The translations under genes and the position numbers were made by a program. A stretch of DNA of 64,000 nt, from contig NC_081824.1 of NCBI RefSeq assembly GCF_030867095.1, positions 175,778,933-175,842,932 on the forward strand. Reading direction: 5' to 3'. The DNA comes from Alligator mississippiensis (lineage: Eukaryota > Chordata > Crocodylia > Alligatoridae). This document shows, in pieces, positions 34,855 to 44,854 of the stretch. The notes beneath the pieces are model-generated. The model was not told the DNA's origin and did no database searches. It worked only from the letters and a program-made list of their open reading frames with translations. How positions within the stretch are numbered: position 1 is the first letter of the stretch; each line of letters begins with the position of its first letter.

Positions 34855-37100
34855 ATCACTGTTCAAGGATTTGCCTTAATTAGTAACTCAAAAACAGTAA
34901 CAGGACAGGAATCTCAACCTAACCTTTCTGGCCAACATTTGGTGGGCTGACTGGCTGGTAGTATCTAGGGAGTTTCTAGAAAGAAACCCTAATCCTCTGC
35001 CAAAATTGACACAGTCACCCCTTTATGTTCTGATTAAAATTAAGTAGCCAAACCTGCATGTATGACTCAGCAGGCATTATCCTGAATTGTAATGCAAAAC
35101 AATAACATCTGATGCTGAAGACCTTTACATTTGAGCCTGCCATCCTGTTGTAGTCAACAAAAGAGTGTAGGAACCTATGAACTAAAAGAACAAGAATTAG
35201 AAGTACATGCAACAAACACAACTGCGGTCTCCTCTCAAGAGTGTGGCTCTCTGGTCATCCCAGAGTGTGCAGAGTCTCTATCCAGACCAGTTTGAAATGA
35301 CTCAAATGATGTGCTTTCCAGCATCCCCTTAGAAAACATTCCAACTGTCTAGTTCATTAATAAGCATTTTTAATAGGTTACGTAGTTTACCACCACTAAA
35401 AGGAAATCATCCCTGTTCCATAGCAGTCTACAGTCCAGCCCAGACATATATAATACAGTCAATGAAAGATAAGGTACAGGACTAAGTGCCGATAGTCTCA
35501 CTGATCATCAGTCTGTTTGCAGCTGCTTCAGTGCACCGTCATCAATGCACAGATATGGGGCATGTGCAAAGAAGCTCAGAGTGTGCATGCTGCAAACATT
35601 TTTTTATTCTATTTTATATTGAATACTTATCTCACTTTCTCATTGAAAAAAATCAGGGAACTTTATCAGTGGCATGAGTACCTTTATCAGTACCTGAGTC
35701 CTGATCAAAGCTTCTTGAATTAAAACAGCTGACCTTCTGTTTTAAGTCTTCACCTGTCATTGAGAAGTCCCTAAGAGTGCTGTGGTGATGTTTATTTGGG
35801 TTCATATACTGGTTGCAAATAAGAAATGTAGCTTTTTATTACCTCTCTCATTTGCATGCTGATGATGGCTTGTTTTTTCCCCCCCTTGTAACACCAAAAA
35901 CAATACATAATGAGGAGGCCACGGAGATGGTGATTGTCTGATGTCATATCCTGAAGTTCTGGAGCCCAAGTAACAATGTTCATTTTGTTTGAAGATTCAG
36001 TGGTTCTCCAACAAAGGGAACAGTCTGGTTGATATGAAGGGTGGGCTGGGTACTCCCACCATGTATGCATAGGATGCATACATGATTGGGGAGGGCTGCA
36101 AATCCAGAGTCCAATGCCTTGTTTGAGTAGCCAGCCTGGGTGCTGGACGTATGCACATGGTCCAGGGTGAGACATATGGCTGAAATTATCTCATTCTGAA
36201 GGGGAAGGTGTACAGTCCCTCCCTGGCCCACTGATCCTTCCCATCAAGGTCCCTCACAGACGGAACATGCATGGACTCCTCAGCAACCAGTCCTCCTCCT
36301 CTATGTATGGTTGTACCATGTTGGTTCTGCTGCTAGGAGACCCTCTGGGGATATGTTTCGCTTTGGTCATTTTCTACCATGCTTCTACCAAGTGGCATGA
36401 GAAAAGGCCTAGCCAGCTCAAGCTCAGTTATTCCTTGGGGCAACTTTCTATAAAGAAGAAAAGTTTGTTATCCTATTTCCCTACTCTTGCTAGAGTTTGG
36501 TCCTTTGAGGCCCTATCGACACTGGCTAAACTGTCAACTTTAAAGTCCACTTTCAAATGTGGTTTGAGCTTGATGGTGGCCAGACAGGATGTCTATATAG
36601 GAAATGTATATTGGTACAAAGTAAGTTGTAAAGTGGTATACCTCCCTATTTGGATGCTCTTATATGAATACCCTCTCTTATGAATGCCCTTGGTTTTTTA
36701 AGTTTAGTGTACAGTGTTTTGGAAGAGATTGAAGCTAAAGTGAAAAGTCCACTTTTATTCTGGAATAAAAGTAGCCACATGGATAGTCCTATTGGTATAA
36801 CTACAGTAGTTTAACTGTACCAACATACGTGGCAAAACTTTCTCATGAGCCCAAGATTTAAGATGATGTGACTGGACAATGTAGAAAAGACCAGATTGGA
36901 GCCTAACATGTTTCTAACTAGTATCACCATCCTTGTCTCCTGTAGGTACTAAGTGGTGTTTCAGCATTTGTTAATTGAACTGTTTTAGATAACCTAGTTC
37001 AAAACACAAAGCTATTTTCCTATTATAGACATAATACTCATAGTGTATCCAATTTGTTTTTGTTCAGGGTACTTTACTCATTTTTTTATTTAGTTATACA
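34855..37100. other. Non-coding stretch; possible DNA-element fragment
   Basis: Near 36500-36850 the sequence has 'GGCCCTATCGACACTGGCTAAA' (split), 'AAAGTCCACTTTC', 'GTCCACTTTTATTCTGGAATAAAAGT' (split) and 'GGTATAACTACAGTAGTTT', typical of non-autonomous DNA-transposon interiors, but no paired ends were found. ORFs here (127-138 codons) have no motifs. Confidence 0.35.
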
Positions 37101-37105
37101 AGTAG

Positions 37106-37250
37106 AGAGAGCTAGTTACTAGTTAGCCATGTCAGTCTGTAGTCAGACAGAAGGCAGGGCAGGATAGCACTTCAGAGACAAACTCATTCAGAAAGGCTTT
37201 CTATACGAGGTAATCTGTAAGATGCCACCCTGTCCTGCCTCCTGCTTTAT
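37106..37250. mobile_element. Short interspersed repeat of the 'CAGTCTGTAGTCAGACAG' type
   Basis: Phrases in order: AGCCATGTCAGTCTGTAGTC, GCAGGGCAGGATAGCACTTCAGAGAC, TCATTCAGAAAGGCTTTCTATA, CCTGTCCTGCCTCCTGCTTTATTT. This fits a repeat common in reptile genomes, usually with 'gttagtctgt...gcagaca' at its start and 'agagactaacaaattta' in the middle. Named from memory only. Confidence 0.35.
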
Positions 37251-37525
37251 TTACTTCTGGAATTATTTTCTTCCTTCTAGGCTGTAGTTCTGCACAGATA
37301 ACCTGTAAAATTAAAGAAACAATAGTACTATTCTACGTCATTCTAGTAGACACAACTTAGAACAGTTATGAGATGCACATTTGGAAAAGGATATTAAGAA
37401 AATAGAAGAGTGGTGAAAAATGACATGAGTGGAAGGAGCAGCATGGGGATAATTTTAAACATATGATTGTAGAGGAGAGAAGATTCAGGATTTGAAGGAG
37501 TAAGAGACAGGATCATTATATATGA

Positions 37526-37979
37526 CAGTGGTGCTCAACCTTTTTGCTTGCCAGGCCAGATGGGCCATGCTCAGTCTGTCCACAAGTCGGATGTGGCCCT
37601 GATCAAGCGTCCACGGTGGGCACAGCAGGACCCCGTCTGGCTGCAGAAAGAGGGTCAGGGGGCAACCTGGCCCAATCCTGCCCCATGGTGGGGAAGGGGA
37701 TGTGGCCCAGTCCCAATCCAGCCCTGCGGGGAGAAGGGGGCCTGGCTCATACAAATTCATCCTGGTGGAGGGAAGGGGTATGGTCTGGCCCCAGTTCAGC
37801 TGGGCAGGGGAAAGTGGGTGGGGCCCAGCCCAGATCTGGCTGTGCTGTGGGAGGAGTCATGGGAATTGAGCAGTGGGAGATCATGGTCCCTACTCCCATG
37901 CCGCTAAATTTCCCAACCTATGGGAAGCCCTGCAGGCTAGATGTTAGTGGGCCCGTGGACCATAGGTTGAGCACCCCAG
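37526..37979. mobile_element. Non-autonomous hAT element
   Basis: Ends CAGTGGTGCTCAACC (left) and GGTTGAGCACCCCAG (right), inverted repeats with two mismatches. Flanked by TATATGA at 37519-37525 and 37980-37986; extended by one base the 8-mers are ATATATGA/TATATGAG, or TATATGAC/TATATGAG if the left end is shifted by one. The 454-bp body is GC-rich with GGGG(A/C)AGGGG tracts. The 119-159 codon ORFs come from this GC-rich body and show no transposase motif. Confidence 0.7.
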
Positions 37980-37989
37980 TATATGAGTT

Positions 37990-38790
37990 TCTTTGTGGGC
38001 CACACATGGAGCTATATGGGTGAGCTCCCAGTCAGGGGGCACTGGAGGGCTGCTCCTTGGGCCACTCCTGTTTTTAGGGGGCCCATTACTTGACAGCCTG
38101 TCCTCTTCCCTGCTGGAGAAGTGGATGGAACTGTCAATAGACAGCCCCTTGCACTACACATGGGGTGATTTAAAGCTGGAGGCACAGGGAAGCAGAGCCA
38201 GGAAGCGCCCGCCCCCAACTCCTAGGTCCCAGCTCCCCACCTTTTAAAGTCTGGAGAGCTGTGAGCAGGATTGGAGGGGGAGGGGTGTTGCATTTAAAGC
38301 CCAGGGGCTGGGAACTGGGCCTTGGTTCCCAGGCCTGAGGCTTTGCAGTCCCTGCCCACACTGCCCAACTGTGTAGTGAGGGCAGCATTTGAAGCCTGAG
38401 AACCACAGCAGGGAGACAGGGGTTATTTTCCCAGGTCTGAAACCTTCTGGGACTCTGGGAAGTCTCCAGCCCCAAGTGCAACTTCTTCCCCACACTGCAT
38501 TCCTCCCAGTCCTGGGGGAACTGGAGTGCATTGGGCCGGGCTCTTCTCCCACAGTGGGAGCCCTCCCAGGGCTCTTGAAGATTTGCACTGCAGAAGAATG
38601 CCCTCCATGCCCCCAGTCCCAGCAATCAGCTGATTGACAGGATGGGGGGCAGCGTCCCCACAGGCTCCCTGACAGCTGGCCCTCCTCGGAGGAAGGGAAG
38701 GCAAGGTGGAGGGGCTGCGGGATACCAGGTGTCCTCAACACCTGAGAAGCATCAAGCTGTTCAACTTCCTGTGGGAGGCGAGCGTTCTTC
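37990..38790. repeat. GC-rich unclassified block
   Basis: Immediately after the hAT, a GC-rich stretch with many CCCAG/CTGGG words and few stops. It yields a 280-codon minus-strand run (38244-39086) and several overlapping frames. No domain is recognised and no ends could be paired. Probably a separate transposable element or GC-rich unique DNA. Confidence 0.3.
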
Positions 38791-39573
38791 CCATGTGGAA
38801 GAGGTAGATCTTTCTTGTGGAAAAACCATTTTTCTTTTGCAAGAAAACCCTTGACTGGCAGTATGCTCCTTTTGTGCTGGAAGGCTTTTCTCCCAACACA
38901 AGTGTAATGCCTAGACATGGCCATGACAACCAGATAAAAAGGAAGCCAATAATTTGGTTTCTGAAGATGGTCAGAAAAGGAGCAATGACATGAATGAGAG
39001 AAGTAGTGTAGGGCAGGTATTAGGCAAAGATGGCCCCCACTACTGCAGCGCCTTAATGCCTCACAGTGTAAAGTATTGATCCTCACACCGCTCCTAGAAG
39101 GTAGGGAAAGTACAAATAAGAAGCCTGACTTTGCAGGCCTTTGAACAGGAGTTCCGCCTACAAGATAGCTTTAAAATCCATTCAATGCCCAATAGACACA
39201 CGGGGAGGGTCCAGACAGTTTGCAACAACTCAAAGCTGTTTCAGGCACCACAAACTGCATGGGGCGCATATGCAAGCGTTCACTGTGCTGCTAAATGCAT
39301 CACAGCACAAAGTCAAAATTTGACACCGGGAGATCCCAATGTCAAAAAAAGCCACAGAAAAAATGGTGCGGTGTACAGCTTGCACCACCAAAAAGGGAGC
39401 CTGGCCAGCCAGAGTCACACTCTGGCTGCTGGCCAGGCTTCAAATGGCCAGATTGGCACCACTGCTCCCTTGGGAGACTGCCAGGAGCTCAAGTAAGATT
39501 GCTAGGCCCAGCACAGGTGCTGGCCCCAGCTTCCCCTACTCCACCTGGGACAATTTGCCTCACATCAAACCTC

Positions 39574-39662
39574 ACATGCAGGGACGTGTGCAGTGGCAAA
39601 AAGCAGCATCACAAATTTGTGCCACTGCTATTTTTGCCACAGCAAATGCATGCCTCTGCATG
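39574..39662. repeat. Foldback palindrome
   Basis: GTGGCAAAAAGCAGCATCAC (left) pairs, with a two-base bulge, with GTGCCACTGCTATTTTTGCCAC (split) on the right, essentially without a loop. It is extended by ACATGCAGGGACGTGTGCA against the complement of TGCATGCCTCTGCATGT. Total about 89 bp. Likely the core of a small MITE. Confidence 0.6.
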
Positions 39663-40435
39663 TGGGGACATGCTCAGGGTGGGCACTAACTAAATAATTT
39701 AAAATACAAGTCTTTGGGCTCACTGCTGGAATAACTACATAGCATTCAATAGCTGGTGTTCCACAGGAGATCTGACTAGATCTTCACAGTAGTCCCCATG
39801 GGCCTGAAAGTACAAGCAACTGTAGCCTGGCTTGCTTTCTAAACAATGTCAATCCCATACTGCTTTCTGTAAGTGAATGAGGGCATGGGACAGCAAAACC
39901 AACCATGTGATAAAAGTGAAAGGAATCTAGACTCCAAAATTTAGAACACCCAATAAAATGAAGAAGTATGGGTGTCCTACTGAAAATTTGAAGTCTCTGT
40001 GTTTAGAGATTCCCTGTGTTTCATTTATAATTTCCACTCTGTTACCCAGTTTACTGCACAGCATCTTTTACAAATTCACAATTTCACATAACATGGAAAG
40101 GAAACTAGCATGGGGCTCTGGGTAAATGAGACAACATATCCCCTTGGAAATTCAGAACACACGTGTGTGTGTCTGCGAAATGTCAAGGGAGAGGCAGCAC
40201 TGTCCATTATTTCCTGTCGTTTCTGTCTATTTTTATGCACATGAAATGAATTAGCTCATTGCATTCTAAAATGTAAGCGCTGCTTTTCTGCTGCCATCTG
40301 ACATTGCTGGTTTTCTAGGGCAGTTAACCTGGGAAATGGGTACAGTAGAAGTTATCAAATGTCAGGCTAATGAAGTTTCCCACTGAAGAGTAGAAGCAAG
40401 AATAGGTGACTGGAAACTAGAAATGCTGAGTACTG

Positions 40436-40610
40436 TGATGGACGTAGTCATTGGCAGGATATATGATCTTGGGTAAGTTGGGCCTCAGTTTTCCCAGCTG
40501 TTAAATTTGACTAATAATGCATATATATCTCAGGGGAGACAGTGAGGTTAGCTAATTCTTGTAAAGTCCTTTGAGATCCTTCCCAAAACCCAATCTTGAC
40601 ATAGGAAATA
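40436..40610 (+). mobile_element. MIR SINE, sense
   Basis: GATCTTGGGTAAGTTGGGCCTCAGTTTTCCCAGCTGTTAAATTTGACTAATAATGCATA (split here into phrases GATCTTGGGTAAGTTGGG, CCTCAGTTTTCCCAGCTG, TTAAATTTGACTAATAAT) follows the MIR core order, then AAAGTCCTTTGAGATCCTT as in the MIR/L2-type tail. Diverged. Confidence 0.65.
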
Positions 40611-40702
40611 TTTGTGATGGGTCTATCAAATGAATGTGTAACTGAGGGGTTACTTAACTAGTCGGTTGGTCTGGCCATCACATTAGAGAAGGAGAGGCCT
40701 GG

Positions 40703-41375
40703 CATCGGGGTGGATCCAGAGGGAGTGCACTGGCACGGTTGCAGCTGCCTTTCAAATCACGGTGATCCCTTCCAGATTGCAAGAGTAGCAACCAAAGACT
40801 TTAAGTCTTGGAAGCAGGTAAAAATCTCCCCTCTCCACCCCACTCTCAGCACCTCCTCCATCTTTCCACCTCCTCTCCCCTGCCCTCCTGTTCCCCCTTC
40901 TCCCACCTGCTACTGTTGTGATGTCTGGCTGACTCAAGGGGGACAGCAGGGGAGATCCAGAGCTGCTGCTGCTCTACTGCAGCCAGGCTGCACAGAGCCT
41001 GGCTCAGTGGGGAGGTGGTGGCAGCAGTGGTTGGTTCCTAATCCCTCACCTCTGCTATTTCCCGACAACTCAGGAGCGGGTGCAGGGAGGGGAAACAGCT
41101 CCCTGCACCACTTCTCCCTTCAGTGCTGGCTGGAGCAGGGCAGGAGCACCTGGGACTGTAGCAGTAGTGGCAGGTAGATCTCCTGGACCCCTTCTTGTGC
41201 CCAAGGGAGTCAGGAAAAAGAGTGGTGGGGAGAGGAGGGGCTGTGCCATGAGCACAGATAGGAAGGGAGTGATGCCGAGAGCAACTGTGGGGGGAGATTC
41301 TTACTTGATTGCACCCCCCTTTTTAAAATCCTGCATCTTTCCATGCCTGCAATGAATATCCTGGGTCCATCCCTG
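40703..41375. mobile_element. hAT-like element, GC-rich
   Basis: Left end near ATCGGGGTGGATCCAGAGG; right end, inward, CAGGGATGGACCCAGG. The form CAGGGG(T/C)GGATCCAGG is a common vertebrate hAT terminus. The 8-bp flanks do not match clearly (GCCTGGCA versus GCCAGACC), so the exact boundary is uncertain. The 155-codon ORF inside (40710-41177) is chance reading of GC-rich DNA. Confidence 0.45.
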
Positions 41376-41469
41376 GCCAGACCAGCATGGTGCTGCAATC
41401 TGTCCTGTCCCAGAGAGCTCTCTAATAAAAGGGAGCTCCTTTCATACTTTCAGAATTACTAGGTAATGT

Positions 41470-41530
41470 CCTTTGTCTATATTATGCATACACACATATA
41501 TTACACACACACGTATGCGTGCACACATAT
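41470..41530. repeat. Degenerate CA-rich microsatellite
   Basis: ACACACATATATTACACACACACGTATG-type tract (seen in phrases ACACATATATTACACACACA and CGTGCACACATAT). Confidence 0.7.
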
Positions 41531-41534
41531 AACA

Positions 41535-43200
41535 GGTGTTTTGTTTGCTTTTCTCTCAATGGTTTCCTTGCCTTTGCTAACACTATGTTTCTCTCTTTCC
41601 ACCGTAGTGGACAGCCGCACTACAGTAGTAACTCTGCTATTTGCTTAAGGAGCTTGTGCAGCTGAGTTGCTTAGGGGCTTAGCCTAGGCCTCAGGAGGCC
41701 AAGGTATGCTGGTCAAATTGCTTTCTTGTCCTGTATATCTCCATTTCGAAACTGGGGATAAAGACACAGATTTCCCCTGTAAAGAAGTCTTTGATATGCG
41801 GATGGAAAATGCTCTGTAAACTCAGCGTTATCACGCTGAGGCTGCCTGCAGGTGAGTGAGTCTTTTACTTTACTGTTATCTGACTGCCCTACAGGAAGCC
41901 GGCAATATTTCCTGGGCAGGCTTAGAGCACAGTACTTCACACGTAGGGGAGGATCCCACCGGTTAACTGTATATGCTCTGGGCACTAGACATGTTTAAAA
42001 TGCAATATATTGCCCACAGAATAAAAAAAGAGGTCTTCCAGCAGCAACACTATCTTGCAGCTCTCTGATGGGTGCAGGAAGCAAAAGCAGTGGCTGGTCT
42101 GAGATGCCTCCAGTCCATAATATGCGCTTCCCTCCTCAGTGAGCCTGTAGTGTTGCAACCATGTGTAAAGCCAGGGTTGAATGTTCCAGTAAAGAAAATT
42201 TGCTCATGAATTCAAGTTGTTCACATTTAGCTCTGGGGATTACTTCCAATACTTAGGACTGAACACAAGCCAAGCATAGAAGCCTCTCGTAATGTGTCTT
42301 TGGTTATTATCTCATAGACACTAAAGAAAAGCAAGAAGCTTTCTGGAGGTATGGTTGGAAACATATTAATGCTCTATTCAAGCGTCAAAGGACTCTATCT
42401 AAAGTCAAAAGGACTCTATTGAAGTAGAAATAACCTTTACCTGTGATAAGAATAACACTTTAAACTATTAGTCTGGAAAACATTTCACAAACACTGCTTC
42501 ATCTCTAATTTAAGTCTGTGAAGACTGGAAGCTGTTATCAGATGCTCAGTGGCCTCTGAAAAAGGAGCTGATGCCCTTCCCAGCAATCTCGCTAGAGAGG
42601 CCAAAGCTCAGATGGGCCAAAGAGACAGCGCTCCCCTCACAGGCATTCAGGTGGTTTCCAGGTCAATGGTGGTGTGCAGTAGTGAGAACAGTGATACATC
42701 AATCCAGTGCCGTCCCAGCAATATATGCATCAAAGTAACGAACAAAAAAGGGCCCAGACAAGCAGAGTGCCTGCCAGTGATGCCATTTGTTTACTTTCAG
42801 TCTTTTGCTCGGCCCAAACAGTAGGATTTGGTTGACTGGTTTCATTTTCTCCCTCTCTGACACTGCAGTAGTCAGACCACAGGGTCTGATTTTACATCAA
42901 GTAGTCCTGGGACCAGGATCATTGCTGAACTGAGTTTAGCCTAAGCAGGGCAAAGCATGGGCTGCCAAGCCCTTTAGTGCTGCACCCAGCTCAAGTGCTG
43001 ACGGAAACGGGCTCTCAAGCTACTCTAACCTGTGCCAGCTAGCAGCAGTTTGCAGGGGACCATCTTTTCACTGAGCATCTACAGGCAGATCACTGTTAGC
43101 AGGAGTAGGCCATATCCCGCTCCCTTTGTCCCCCACCAGCGACCAAAAGGGGAAGGGCTGAAGCAGAACTGTGATCCTAGATCATCTGAATCGGTTTGTA
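41535..43200. other. Non-coding stretch, nothing firmly recognised
   Basis: A weak MIR-like phrase (CTCCATTTCGAAACTGGGGATAA split, about 41740) occurs. No supportable exon. Confidence 0.35.
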
Positions 43201-43226
43201 TCTAGTCTTTACGCAGGAAAAATCTT

Positions 43227-43775
43227 CACTGAAGTCGGCGGCCATTTTGTCTGGGTAGGAACGAAGGGAAAACTAAGGACACGGAGACAGACTCGCAGCG
43301 TTTCGTATGAGTTTGTGCGTGCATGCTTCCAGCAAAGCCTCAGCCAAGCAGCTTTTAGAGCAGGCGCAGGAATGGGTGCGAGGGTTTCTTAGAACATTAA
43401 AACTAGTAGTGAAAGTCACAGGGCTTTTTTCCTTTATACAGTTAAAGCCGAATTTGAGCAATAACCCTTCTGATTTCTTTGGGGGAGGAGATATGACGTC
43501 TTGTGGTAAACCACACATCCCGTAACCACGACCGTCATTTGTACAAGCTGCTTCTCTACAGAAGTGGCGGAGTTGCTTTTCAGCAAAGTCACACAGTTGT
43601 AAAAGGGGAGCGATTCCAGTCAGACTGGGCAGCAAAAAGGAAGAAAGCTCAGCCACAATAAAGCTGCCATCGAACCTGAAAGGAAAAAGACGTCAGCAGC
43701 TGAGGGCAGCTCTCCTTTTCCTGGTATCTAGCTAGCTATAATTGTGTGGAAAGAAATCGTGGGCGGGACTGTTAC
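43227..43775. promoter_or_regulatory. CpG-enriched candidate promoter/enhancer
   Basis: About two dozen CpGs in 550 bp, by eye, well above neighbours, without visible transposon ends. Motifs: CGGCGGCCATTTTG (YY1 type, about 43236), TGACGTC (CRE type, 43494-43500), a RUNX-type palindrome TGTGGTAAACCACA (43502-43515), GACGTCAGCA (CRE/MARE half, 43689-43698) and GTGGGCGGGAC (Sp1 box, 43759-43769). This suggests a promoter or enhancer. A 127-codon minus-strand open run (43273-43656) overlaps but starts at GTG and has no recognised domain. Confidence 0.35.
43502..43515. promoter_or_regulatory. Palindromic RUNX-type site
   Basis: TGTGGTAAACCACA is a perfect palindrome made of two head-to-head TGTGGT half-sites, one base after a CRE-like TGACGTC. 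Seen directly; function inferred. Confidence 0.35.
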
Positions 43776-44660
43776 TTACTATCGAAACGTTTTAACCTAA
43801 CTTACAAACCAGGTGTCAGGGTGGGGTGAAGGCCCGGTCCGTGCAGCATTGAATTGATCAGCCTCCGTCAGGACTAAAGACCAGGAAACATATTTAAGTG
43901 CTGCCACAGGGTGGGCTGGGTCTTGAAAAGAATTGGGATCGGCTCCCTCTGGGCCTAGTTATCTGTCTCGCCTGTGAGGAAATCAGGGGCTGAGTCAAAT
44001 GATGAAATATCAGATAGCAAGAGACCAGAGGCATTGCTCCTTATAAGAGAGTCTGGTCAGGAGGGGAGGGCTTGTAAGGAGGTTTTGTGGGGAGGTGAGA
44101 TGCATGAGAGGGTCTTCCATAGTGGGCTAGGGAGAGGGACCAGGTAACAACCAGAAAGGACAGAGGGAAGACACTGGGGCAGTCTCTCCAGAGAGGCACA
44201 AGGGCTGGAGTCGGGTTGGTAGAGCTCCCTGGCTCAGAGGGATCTGGAGAGTTGCCGTCTGAAGTCCTTACGCAAGGGCAGCTGGGAAGCCCTGGAGCAG
44301 GGATCAAATGTCATCCTAAAGCTGTGATACAAAGGTGACTGGGGAGCCCTAGAGAGGAGCCAAAGTGAGGTGGGCACCTGGAGCCAAGGGTGAAGATGAT
44401 TCAATGACTTGTTTTGTTTGGCTTAATCATCATCTCTGGAAGAAGGGCCTGGACTCTACCAGTCGGGTCAGAGAGCAGATATGCTTTGAGGCACTAAACT
44501 GGCCCATCCAGAAGGAAGAAACTCAGGTGTCTGAAGTGAGAAGAGGGAAAACTGAGTCTTAGAGCATCAGGTACAAAAATGACCTTGATACTAGTGCTTA
44601 AATACGAAAACCAAGGCACCTAAGTTTAAACCGTTTTAGTTAAGTGGCTGATGAGACCCC
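43776..44660. other. Non-coding stretch, nothing firmly recognised
   Basis: Moderate GC content, short GGAG/GAGG-rich runs and no recognised exon or repeat. Confidence 0.35.
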
Positions 44661-44668
44661 CTTGTCAC

Positions 44669-44843
44669 TAGGGTGGCCATCATACAGGACAGTCCAGTTG
44701 TCCTCTGTGCTCTGTTGATATGAAACCAGACACCTTTATGTTCTCTATTTTTCTCTTGAAGAGAGACAAAAAGGCATCCGGTTTTGTATCAGTAGAGGAC
44801 AGAGTAGCAGAAAACCAAAATGTCCTCTATGATGGCCACCCTA
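44669..44843. mobile_element. Palindromic hAT MITE with 8-bp TSD
   Basis: Begins TAGGGTGGCCATCATACAGGACA and ends with its near complement TGTCCTCTATGATGGCCACCCTA (given here as TAGGGTGGCCATCATA and TATGATGGCCACCCTA). Inner words also pair: GTCCTCTGTGCTCTGTTGAT with ATCAGTAGAGGACAGAGTAG, so almost the whole 175 bp folds back. Flanks CTTGTCAC (44661-44668) and CATGTCAC (44844-44851) differ by one base, an 8-bp hAT-type duplication. TAGGGTGrCC ends are common among vertebrate hAT MITEs. Confidence 0.75.
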
Positions 44844-44854
44844 CATGTCACTGA

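Noticed and set aside
38244..39086. 280-codon minus-strand open run, the longest in the window
   Set aside because: It lies in GC-rich, stop-poor DNA overlapped by several other open frames, shows no domain or conserved motif, and runs from repeat-like into unique sequence.
43273..43656. 127-codon minus-strand open run in the CpG-enriched patch
   Set aside because: Its first codon is GTG, not ATG, no family is recognised, and reduced stop density is expected there.
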